Positions 53,375-62,514 of a DNA stretch of 64,000 bases are shown here, piece by piece. The DNA is from Aphidius gifuensis. Its lineage: Eukaryota > Arthropoda > Insecta > Hymenoptera > Braconidae. The translations under genes were made by a program, and so were the position numbers. The notes below the pieces were generated by a model. It did not search any database, was not told the DNA's origin, and worked only from the letters and a program-made list of their open reading frames with translations. The stretch is from assembly GCF_014905175.1 (NCBI RefSeq), contig NC_057792.1, forward strand, positions 6,510,001 to 6,574,000, written 5' to 3'. The number at the start of each line of letters is the position of its first letter. Position 1 is the stretch's first letter.

Positions 53375-54325
53375 TATTAAATGAATAATTCTAACATTTA
53401 AAATTTGAATTATTAATAAAACACACAACGTCGTTATTTTTACTTGGATATTTTTTTATTTATTTTTTGACACGTATGCTGCTATTATTGAGCTAATGAT
53501 TAAATAAACTTGATGACTTGTCAACATCGAAAGGCCGAAAAAATAAAATAAAATAAAAAAAACAAATAGATTAAAAAATACTTTTGGTATAGGAAAAATT
53601 TTTAAGAGATAAGATAAAAAAAAAGAAATTAAAATAAAATTCGAATCGAACACGTGAAGATTTGTCATCGTTTGACTATGAATGATTAAAGAATATTATT
53701 TTTAAAAAAAATAATATTTAAAATGCTTGATAAAATTAAGATTGTCATGATGATAATTACATTTAAAATTTTTTTTCAAATACAGAATTCCCCGGTTAAA
53801 ATTTCCTGATCTCTCAGCCAGTATAAGGGTTTCGAAAGATATTTTACAAGTCCTCAACCTGACGGAACTCTCAGATAATTTTATCTGCGGGGAATTCCTT
53901 AGATGAGGGAATAACCAGTGATTATAAACACACCCAATAACAAATAGATTCTGTATATATGTGTATTTTTTTTTTTTATTTCTATGTCATATATTAATGT
54001 CCGATGACTCTAACGATGATCTTAGTTAATTAACATATATATTTTTAATTCTTTCTGGGAGACCATTAATTATTTTAATATGAATCTTCGTCAATTTCAT
54101 ATTCAAAACTCGTTAAATTTTTACAGTGATTAGCAACAATTAACAAATGACATGATACTTGAATTGCAAACTTTCGAAAGAGACAATTATTTCAAATAGA
54201 TACCAAACTTTAATAGTATTGTCTCAACGTATAATTGTGTCAACAAATATTTATCATATAAGAACGTCCAAATAATGATTCACATTTGTATATTATAATA
54301 TCATAATATTGAAAGTGAACAGACA
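53375..54325. other. 5' flank of ceramidase and intergenic DNA
   Basis: This should include the ceramidase promoter and 5' untranslated region. A GC-richer stretch at about 53785-53910 has imperfect inverted ends (GAATTCCCCGG and GCGGGGAATTCC) and may be a decayed small element. No coding gene is supported. Confidence 0.5.
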
Positions 54326-54483
54326 TTAACTTTCCAAATTATCAGCAGTACAATAGACATTTTGTTGGTAGGGACGAGGTTTTCTTAAAGTCCAACACCA
54401 CATATCACCATGACCTCCAAATCCTGACCAACATTTGTTCTTATCACATCCATACCAACTGTGACAATCATCTCTTTTGACAC

Positions 54484-54484
<1 letters not shown>
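54326..54484 (-). pseudogene. exon of a small cysteine-rich peptide, cut at its 5' edge by a retrotransposon
   Basis: On the minus strand a frame reads RDDCHSWYGCDKNKCWSGF, then GGHGDMWCWTLRKP and NVYCTADNLES, ending in TAA at 54326. The spacing of its five cysteines and the CW/WCW motifs look like a short secreted disulphide-rich insect peptide; this is inference and I cannot name the family. Its upstream edge falls in the target-site duplication of the retrotransposon at 54488-56629. Beyond the element, the same frame meets a TAA within nine bases of the duplication. An upstream exon and signal peptide were not found. It may be a final exon whose acceptor or upstream part was separated by the insertion, or an already dead gene. 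Confidence 0.5.

Positions 54485-54487
<3 letters not shown>
54474..54487. repeat. left target-site duplication of the retrotransposon
   Basis: The 14-bp sequence CTTTTGACACGTTT abuts the poly(T) end of the element here and recurs exactly at 56630-56643. The last three T's could belong to the tail, so 11-14 bp are certain. Confidence 0.85.
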
Positions 54488-54519
<32 letters not shown>

Positions 54520-56629
54520 TTAAGGCTTTATTGAGATCACATACCTAGTGATCTATTTGGCCATACATTAGACATAATATACATATTTACATTACATTTA
54601 TATACATAGTTTACATTTTTTACATTTTTAAGTCTTTTCATTAATTTTTTTTTTTTTTTTTCCTTTTATATACTTATTTTACATTGGAGAAGGAAGTTGT
54701 TAATTATAAGTAACGATTTTTCATTTAATGTTGCTAGTACTGGTGTAATGCAATAAGGAGGGAAATGTTTGATTTTACAAAGCTTACTTATCATTATTTT
54801 TCTTTGAGTATTATATCGTGGACATTGCCAGAGGACGTGGTCAATATCCTCGATAGACGTTGCACACAAACACATTGAAGAATTAACAATTTTTATGCGA
54901 GCCAGTGAAGACGCTAGATGATAGTGGTTAGCTCTGGCTCTGTTTACCCAGACTGTAAGGTGACGTGTGTATTTTTTACCATGGTACCATGGTTTGCTAC
55001 GGTTATTGTAAAAAAGTTCAAAATACGTTTTACCTTTTATTTTACCCTCTTGTTTAAGCAAGAGGTTTGAGGTACTAGTGGCATTTTTTTTAAACTGTTC
55101 CCGATAGTCTGTGAAGGGTACTTTGTATTGAGAGCACGGTTGTCTATTTGTAGCTCGTTTGGCTAATTGATCAGCCATTTCATTTCCCTCGATACCTTTG
55201 TGGGCTGGGACCCAAATGAATTTAACACACTGGTTGGCTGACATATTACTAACACATTTATTATATTCAGTTTTAATTTCTAGTACGTATTTGTTGATCT
55301 TAATATTATTTTTAGGATTTTGTAAAGACATTAAGGTACTGAGTGAGTCTGAGATAATAAAAAAGCTGTGGTTAGGATGACGATTGACAATTTTTAGAGC
55401 TTCTAAGATGGCTATGCATTCCGCCGTGAAGACAGAGCTAACAGGGCAGATGCCCAGAGATAACTCAACGTTAAATTTAGGACAGTAACACCCCACGCCC
55501 ACAGATTCACCCCCTGAGACTTTACTTCCATCTGTAAAAATTGGGATAGCATCAATACCTTGGTCTGCCATTGCAGCCTGAAATACACTTTGAGGATGAG
55601 TTGATTTCTGAGCCTCGGCCCCGAGCTCAGTCTTCACTGGAAGAACAGCCATCAGATCTTGATAATTAACAAGCTGATTATTATATTTTGGATTTACCAG
55701 TAGATCTTTTTTAAGCTCGATGACTTCCATAATACATTTTTCAATTATTTTTTTTGTTGATCTTTTGGTTTTATTGTTTTTATTACAAAATTTGTTTATT
55801 GTTTGAGTAACCTGAGAGCTGGAGTTGGATAAGACCTTGATCAGATAATTATTACACAAAAATTTTGTTCGCTCCACGAGAAAAGGTAGTTTAGACTCAG
55901 CTAGAAGCACGTTAGTTGGAGTACTACGACGATAACCCAATGCAAGGCGAATCGCCGAGTACTGTATACTTTCTATTCTTTTAATTATTGTTTTTTGATG
56001 AGGAAAGAAAATAAAGGCACCGTAATCAACGTGTGGACGAACAAAAGCCTTGTATATCATAATCAAAGTTTCTGGGTCAGACCCCCACCAAGTGCCTCTG
56101 AGAAATTTAACTAAATTTAATGCTTTAAGGCATTTTTTTTGTACGACTTCAATGTGGTCTCGGAATGACAATTTATGATCAAAATTAATTCCTAAAAATT
56201 TAACTTTAGAAGATGCTTCAATTAAAATACCATTAATTTTTAAGGCTACTTTATTTACTATTTTTTTTTTCCTCTTGTGAAAGTGTAGTAAAGTAGACTT
56301 TTGTGGTGACAAATCCAGCCCCAATTCTCTCAGATTACTATACAGAGTATTTACCGCTTTGTTCATTACACCAGTACTCTTATTAATGGACTTATTGTTA
56401 TTGTACATTACTATATCATCAGCAAATTGAGACACGCATATAGTAGCTGGTAGATTTTTACTTATATCTGATACATAAATGAGATAGAGTAGTGGTGATA
56501 ATACACCACCTTGCGGTACGCCTTTATAAACTAATCTTGGTGTATTGTTATTCATTGAGGAATATAATTCACGTTTATACGTCATAAACTTAATGAATTT
56601 TACGAGATTCGTAGGACATCCTACGGATG
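54488..56629 (-). mobile_element. 5'-truncated non-LTR retrotransposon (LINE) with RT and RNase H
   Basis: This is a 2.14-kb insertion on the minus strand. It has an A-rich tail (a T run of about 30 on the plus strand from 54488) and flanking 14-bp target duplications, the marks of target-primed reverse transcription. The 5' end is truncated inside the reverse transcriptase domain, so the endonuclease and the start of RT are missing. The remaining frame is uninterrupted, which points to a recent insertion. RT plus C-terminal RNase H plus a CxC...H...C knuckle places it in the I/R1/jockey-related assemblage; a finer assignment would need a database. Confidence 0.93.
54666..56629 (-). CDS. reverse transcriptase-RNase H polyprotein, N-terminally truncated
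   Basis: About 650 residues are open to a TAA at 54666. RT motifs seen are YKGVPQGGVLSPLLYLIYVSDI-type residues near the start (GVPQGG) and the catalytic FADD box about 80 residues in. The thumb contains KVKFLGINFDHKLSF. The RNase H domain has its acidic set intact: TDGS (near residue 376), TAEC (413), SDS (437) and GNEMAD (496), plus VPAHKG. A C-terminal knuckle reads CLCATSIEDIDHVLWQCP. The first few codons of the open frame (MKLKTNVSK) are host DNA and target duplication. The element lacks the N-terminal palm/finger part and endonuclease, so it should not be able to move on its own. Confidence 0.92.
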
Positions 56630-56643
56630 CTTTTGACACGTTT
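56630..56643. repeat. right target-site duplication of the retrotransposon
   Basis: An exact second copy of CTTTTGACACGTTT (see 54474-54487), next to the truncated 5' end of the element. Confidence 0.85.
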
Positions 56644-57484
56644 GTTTTAAGTTTCATTATAATTTGGTGGTAAATTTAAATTCACACAGTTAAATGTACT
56701 CAAATCAAATTAGTAATAATAATAATTTTTGGTTTGAGTACACTTTGCTGTGTAAATTTTTCTCAGATGGTATTATCAATATTAACATGTTTTTCATCTG
56801 AAATTAAATGTTTAAAAAAAGTTATTGTATACTTTTATGTATATAATAAAATGATATAATACTTTTAGTACAAAAAAAATTAAAAAATGTATTAATACAT
56901 TGTTATAATTATTATTACAATAATGAAATATTTAATTTTATTAATTTTATATGTATTGATGATATATTTACTTTATTTAATTGATTGTTTTTTAACTTTT
57001 TACAAAAAAAATAATTCAAGTTGATTATAAAAAAATTGATTATAGTGAAAATGAGAATTTTTACGATACGTTATATATACCAAAAGAACATGAATAATTA
57101 GAAAAAAAAAAAAAAAAATTATCAAGTATGGAAATGAACTGCATTGTAACTATATGATTAAAAAATGATAGTAATAATAATTTGTGTCATAAAGCTGATA
57201 AAATTTTTCCATTGTATTGACATAAATAAAATGATCTATATATTTTTTTGTAAATAATTTTTTTTTATTATTTATATTATTAATATAATATATGGGGCAT
57301 TCTAAATAATATCAGGAAGAAATAATTTTTATTTCAAAAAAATAATAAGGCCAAATTTTTTTAGAATATTTTATACTCTCCTTGTTGATAAAAAAAAAAA
57401 ATTACTAAACAATAATAATTGAAAAATATTATTATGTCATTCAGCTAAATAAAATTTTAAATACTTTTCAGAACCTTTATCTAT
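56644..57484. other. AT-rich DNA with a small imperfect hairpin
   Basis: Just beyond the retrotransposon, 56684-56753 form an imperfect inverted repeat (ACACAGTTAAATGTACTCAAA and TTTGAGTACACTTTGCTGTGT). The remainder is AT-rich. A minus-strand ATTTCAG followed by ATGAAAAACATG near 56798 could be an exon start, but it soon hits stops. I see no supported gene. Confidence 0.5.
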
Positions 57485-58130
57485 TTTTTTTTTTTTGTTT
57501 ATAATAATCATGTTTTTTTTTTTATCAATAACTGTTGCATACAATTTTTTATCAAGAGTAATTATAAATGCAATATCGTTTTTTTTTTTTTTTGTATTGT
57601 TATATTTCAATGTCGAAAATAAATATAAATTAAAAAAAAAAAAAATTACTTTTACACTACAATAAACTTAATTTTTTTGAAAAATCGTAAAATAAAGACA
57701 CAAGGGTTTAGATTTATTATTATTTAGATATTATTAATAATTACCTTGCAATCATTCATAATAATATTCCTTCAACTTCAGTTACTACAAAATCAATTAA
57801 ATCATCACAAGCCGTTTGCTATCATAAATTATAAAAAGTGATTAAATAGAATTATAAAAACTAACAATATATGTATTACAAAAGTATAATAATAATATAT
57901 TTATATATTTATGTTTTTTGTTTGACCTACTTGTGATTTTCAGGATCTGGTTTCATCAATTCTTCAGTACCTTGAATTAATTTACCTGTTTCACTGTTGT
58001 ACTCCATTGACTCAATTTGTATTTGTACACGATGTTTATACTTTACATGACTTGTCAAAGCATAACCAAATTTAACAGCTAATAAAAAATGATTATATTG
58101 TTTATCAATAATGGATTTATTATAATATAT
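57485..58130 (-). repeat. segmental duplication, derived copy
   Basis: 57485-57803 matches 61783-62094, and 57803-58130 matches about 62853-63205, both in the same orientation and order. This copy therefore equals the right-hand locus with about 755 bp removed from the middle. The deletion took the last exon and most of the preceding exon of the gene at 62515-63926. Similarity is high by eye, with scattered substitutions. Confidence 0.8.
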
Positions 58131-58211
58131 TTTTTTATTATTACATACATGAAATACATAATTAAAATGAAATGATGATGTTCCAGGAGCCACTTCTTGT
58201 TGTTGCTGCAT
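57927..58211 (-). pseudogene. partial duplicate of the DUF4803-like gene, possibly a chimeric short gene
   Basis: A 94-residue open frame begins MQQQQEVAPGTSSFHFNYVF, for which I see no counterpart in the parent gene. It then passes without a stop through former intron DNA into the duplicated exon: VKFGYALTSHVKYKHRVQIQ and GKLIQGTEELMKPDPENH, against VKFGYAMTNHSKYKHRVQIQ in the parent. It stops two residues after that exon, and splicing onward at AA|GTAGGT would add only six or seven residues before a stop. The terminal exons are missing because of the internal deletion. It is most likely non-functional, but the open fused frame leaves a new short protein possible. Confidence 0.55.
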
Positions 58212-58680
58212 TTTATCTCATGTTTTTGTTGATTGTTCTCTATGTAAGACTTGATTTTTCAATTGACAAAAAAGAAGAAAAAAACTTGTTGAAAAAAAAA
58301 AAAAACAATTGGTAAAAAAAATGAATAGATAATATAATAATTTTTTTTTTTTTAAATACATAAAAATGTTTAAATAATTAAGGAAAATAAAAAATAAAAA
58401 ATTAGTCCTATAAAAAACTTCCATAAAAAATAAAGATTGTAGAATTTAAGAGAATTTTTAAAATCCTTTTGTAATAATAATAATAATAAATTGTTGTTTA
58501 AATAAATAAAATCACTTTGTTTAATTTTTTTTTTTTTAAATAATAATATTAATATTTATTGATAAACTAAAGGACTGTTTAGTTTTATAAACTTGTTTTT
58601 TTTTAAGCTTTCTTTTGATCATTTATTATGTAGTTTATTATTTCATTTTTTTTTTTTTTTTTTCTTAATTCTTGTTTTTT

Positions 58681-58961
58681 TTAATTACCCTGGTAGAAAA
58701 ATTTCTCCGACTTTTTTGCAACTTTTCTCCGCCATTTCTCCACCTTTTTACGAAAATGACCCATGGTTGGAGAAATGGCGGACAAATTTCTCCAACCTTT
58801 CTCCAACCAAAAATTTACTCCAACTTGTTTCCGACTTTTCTCCAACTTTTTTCCGCCATTTCTCCAACCATGGGTCATTTTCGTAAAAAGGTGAAGAAAG
58901 TTGGAAAAAAGGCGGAGAAAGTTGGAAAAAGTTGGAGAAATATTTCTACCAGGGTAATTAA
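58681..58961. mobile_element. foldback element 1 (small member)
   Basis: A 281-bp near-palindrome starting TTAATTACCCTGGTAGAAA and ending in its reverse complement. Inside, short GGAGAAA/TTTCTCC-based subrepeats alternate with GGCGGA/CCGCC, and the inner arms share ACCCATGGTTGGAGAAATGG in opposite directions. Its ends resemble those of the larger element at 60003-61008. No transposase is encoded. Open frames across it read as repeats of Phe-Ser-Pro and are not genes. Confidence 0.8.
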
Positions 58962-59057
58962 AAAAATTTAATAAATTATTGATGTAATTATATGTAAAAT
59001 TTTGTTAAAATAATATTTACCTCATCACCAAGATTGATTAGTTTTATTGGCGAATGT

Positions 59058-61417
59058 CTATTGTTTATTGAATAGTTTTTCATTCATCACATTTAAATCA
59101 GTTGAAGAAATATCAAACTGTTCCTTTCCATCCATTATCGGTTTATAAATTTGCTCGACAGTTCTGGACTTCAATGTTGTGTAATTACATTTTTCATGAG
59201 GAAGTAAAACGTATTCTTCTTTTTTACAATATTTATTTGGATAGGGATTATGCCTGAGTACAAAATTCAACCATTGTTTAACTGTGTCTGGTGTAAGTCA
59301 AGTATTTCTTTTATTTAACACACTTCTCACTAATTTTAAATTTTGTAACTGTCTTTTTTTTTTTTTCCCATAACCTTGGGATCATCAGGATTTCCACGGA
59401 TTGCTTTTTTTTTATTAAAAGTTGGGTAACATTGTTTAATCACTTCAGTTGCATCCAAATGAACTAATTCAGGACAACTACATTTTTCTGCATTACATAA
59501 ATATTTTATTGACTCTGTGGTAGCAAAATTGACCGCTTTATTGACCCACAATTTATCCCGAAATGCCAAGCATATGGATGTGTCACAACTATTGTCCCAG
59601 GTTTTTGAATGACTTTTGTGTATTTTATTTTATTTTTGATGAGAAACTGTTCATTTACAAACAGTTATTTATGGCCCATCAATTTTGTTCACTTTAAATT
59701 TAGGTACGACTTCTGTAAAATTTTATTCGTCTTTTTTTGGAAAGTAATGCCATCTTTTTTATTGATAATATACCAAATTTTATCATCCCCAAAAAACTGG
59801 ATATTTATCGACAATAAATTCCCATTCTCAACGTGACATAGAAATGCTGATCCAGCACTACCAATGTACACGTAAGAAGTATGAATGCCAGGTACTTTAT
59901 TGCCGTTTTCATCCCAAATTCTGGAGATATGGCTATCAAATTTCAGAAAATTCCATTTATTATCACCTTTATAAGACCGAAACATAGAAAAATCAATGTC
60001 TGCCCTGGTGAAAATATTTCTCCGAATTTTTCCGAATTTCTCCGTGATTACTCCGAATTTCTCCGCGGTTACTCCGAATTTCTCCCAAATTGACCCATGC
60101 GGAGAAATGAGTGGAAAAATTTTCTCCTCGTCGTTGATTTCGGAAGAATTTCCCCGCAGTAAAATTATTTTTTTCACATGTTTCTCCGCGTGTTTTTTTT
60201 CGCGGAGAAATATTTCCGAATGTTCCCTTACCCAAGTTGATTCGGAGAAACGAAAGAAAAATTTCTCCTCTTCGTTGATTTTAGAAAAAATTTCTCAGCA
60301 GTAAAATTATTTTTTCACACGGTTGGAGAAATGGCGGACGAATCTCTCCACCCTTTCTCCAACTTTCTCCACCATTTGTTCAATTTTTTTCCAACTTTTT
60401 CAATTTTCAATTATTTGAAAAAAGAATGACTAATTATTAATTGTTACATAACGCAAAGCATAATGATGTTTATTTTTTTTGAAAAAAATGAAAATTCGAA
60501 GACACTTTTTTTCAAAAAAGTTGATATACTTGAGGTACTTGGTCTACAAAACTCCCGTGATCGTTTCATCAAATTGATGAATGCGGGAAAATAAGTGGAA
60601 AAATTTCTCCTCGTCGTTGATTTCGGAAGAATTTCTCTGTGATAATTTTTTTAATTTTCACACGTTTCTCCGCGTACTCTTATCGCGGAAAAATATTTCA
60701 GAACGTTTCTCCGCCCAAATCGATTCGGAGAAAATTCGTAAAAAATTTCTCCGCGGTAAATTTTTTTTTTCACATGTTTCTCCGCGTATTCTCATCGTGG
60801 AAAAATATTTCCGAACGTTTCTCCACCCAAGTCGATTCGGAGAAAATTCGGAAAAAAATTTTGATACCTTTCTCCACTCATTTCTCCGCATGGGTCAATT
60901 TGGGAGAAATTCGGAGTAATCACGGACAAATTCGGAGTAAATGCGGAGAAATTCGGAGTAATCGCGGAGAATTTCAGGAGAAATCGCGGAGAAATATTTT
61001 CACCAGGGTGGCGCGTATAATGAGGTTGGATTTGGATTTTCTAAAAAATTGGTGAATTTTTTTTTATCGTATTTCCGGGATTGTATTTTAAACCGTAATT
61101 TTTACATAAATCTTTATACTCATTTACTGTATAATAATCATTTGTTTGTTTTTTATTTTTTTCATCAACAAATTCATCAGTTGTATACAATAAGCATAAT
61201 TTTATGAGTTTTTATAATTTTTTATAATAAAGTTTTTATAATTTTATAAATAAGCATGATTTTCAGCTGTTTCTATTGGCGCTCTGATAACGGTTACTTT
61301 CTTTTCCATGTCCACTGAATTATTCAATTGATTGAGTAAATAGTTTTCTTGTAAAAATTCAACCAATGTTAGAGTAACAATTCGAGGTGAAGTCATGAAT
61401 TCATTACAGTCAGCCAT
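59058..61417 (-). pseudogene. degenerate KDM4-like JmjN/JmjC histone demethylase gene
   Basis: On the minus strand, from an ATG at 61417, a JmjN-like start reads TSPRIVTLTLVEFLQENY, then KKVTVIRAPIE. After a small AT duplication comes DYYTVNEYKDLCKNYGLKY (compare the VKEYRK region of KDM4) to about 61020. A 1-kb foldback element (60003-61008) then interrupts the part matching 'APIYGADI'. The JmjC core resumes with GADIDF-like residues, VPGIHTSYVYIG and FLCHVENGNLLSINIQFFGD (iron-ligand H and E near 59835). Farther on are PGTIVVTHPYAWHFG (third ligand H) and AVNFATTESIKYLC. At least two frameshifts and a stop separate these pieces, so it is a broken copy even without the insertion. The stretch to 59058 appears to be its tail. 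Confidence 0.75.
60003..61008. mobile_element. foldback element 2 (large member), inserted in the KDM4-like pseudogene
   Basis: A 1,006-bp element with perfect outer ends CCCTGGTGAAAATATTTCTCCG and the reverse complement. Both halves consist of irregular TTTCTCCGCG / ACTCCGAATTTCTCC subrepeats facing each other around an AT-rich centre (about 60420-60570). A section near 60320-60390 uses the GGTTGGAGAAATGGCGGA type seen in foldback element 1, linking the two. No obvious target duplication remains and there is no transposase. Confidence 0.8.
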
Positions 61418-61517
61418 GATTGATTGTTGATGGATTTTTACTGCATATATTTATTATTGTTGTAACAATTTGTATATAACGCAAATAATTTCATATAAAT
61501 AATTTACGGTAACGCAC

Positions 61518-61713
61518 AATTATTCGAAATCGTTATTGGCACCGAATACGGGGGAATTTACGGGGACATTTATACAGGTTACGGAAAAATTTACGGTAAA
61601 TATAGCCACCATTGTGTGTGTAGGACTGATTACATTGTGTGTGAAACCAGTGAATGTCCCCGTATTTCCCGTAAATTTCCCCGTATCGGTACCAATAACG
61701 ATTTCGAATAATT
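61518..61713. mobile_element. MITE-like element with long terminal inverted repeats
   Basis: A 196-bp element. AATTATTCGAAATCGTTATT at the left recurs in reverse complement at the right end. The arms continue through GGTACCGATACGGGGAAATT-type sequence for about 50 bp with small indels. The core is short. Its sequence is unrelated to the foldback family next to it. It lies about 100 bp upstream of the start of the KDM4-like pseudogene. Confidence 0.75.
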
Positions 61714-61782
61714 TATCATTGTGCTATAAAATATAATTAATTTGACATGTTTAAACTCTTACTTCAATTTTCAATTTTCATT

Positions 61783-62094
61783 TTTTTTTTTTTTTGTTTA
61801 TAATAATTCATGTTTTTTTTTTATCAATAACTTTTGCAATTTTTTATCAAGAGTAATTATAAATGCAATATCGTTTTTTTTTTGTATTGTTATATTTCAA
61901 TGTCGAAAATGAATATAAATTAAAAAAAAAAAAAATTACTTTTACACTACAATAAACTTAATTTTTTTGAAAAACCGTAAAATAAAGACACAAGGGTTTA
62001 GATTTATATTATTATTTAGATATTATTAATAATTACCTTGCAATCATTCATAATAATATTTCTTCAACATCAGTTACCACGAGATCAATTAAAT
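61783..62094 (-). repeat. segmental duplication, parent-side block
   Basis: Matches 57485-57803 in the same orientation, including 'gacacaagggtttagattta' and 'caatcattcataataatatt'. In the parent locus this block lies downstream of the minus-strand gene at 62515-63926, and about 755 bp separate it from the second shared block at 62853. Confidence 0.8.
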
Positions 62095-62514
62095 TATTTA
62101 AAAAATTAACAACAGAAATACTTTCATTTTATTAAGTACTAATTTTAAAATCTGTTGATTATTTGAAGGCAAATTTATTATTATTATTTTTTTCTGGAAG
62201 GAAGACAAGACAACAACTCAATTGGTTTTGATAATATATATAATATGTATATATATATATTTAAATATTTTGCCATATACATTATATTATACTATTATTT
62301 CAATTGCACTTGATATATTTTTACAAATAAATCAATTAAGCCTTTGAAATATTACAATAGAATTTTTTTTTTTTATTAATTACTGATATTGTATAATTTT
62401 GCAAATAATTATTCTTTAAAATACATAATATATAATGCATAATGCACAAAAAGAAAAGCAATAATATAGTTTTTTAAATATTTTGGGAAATTTTTATCTG
62501 CCTTTTACTCATGC
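62095..62514. other. 3' flank of the DUF4803-like gene
   Basis: AT-rich DNA downstream of the stop at 62515 on the minus strand, with TA dinucleotide runs near 62235-62260. Nothing else is seen. This stretch is absent from the duplicated locus at 57485-58130. Confidence 0.5.

Noticed and set aside
53782..53910. Imperfect inverted GAATTCCCCGG ends suggesting a MITE
   Set aside because: The match between the ends is short and imperfect and no target duplication is visible; kept only as a remark in the intergenic entry.
58593..58971. Phe-Ser-Pro-rich frames across foldback element 1
   Set aside because: They arise from TTTCTCC subrepeats read in different frames on both strands; not protein-coding.
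59996..61055. Overlapping Ser/Arg/Phe-rich frames on both strands across foldback element 2
   Set aside because: They are also products of the inverted subrepeats; each frame repeats the same short motif.
61536..61736. 66-residue frame reading GEFTGTFIQVTEKFTVN...
   Set aside because: It lies within the palindromic MITE-like element at 61518-61713 and its apparent repeats follow from the inverted arms.
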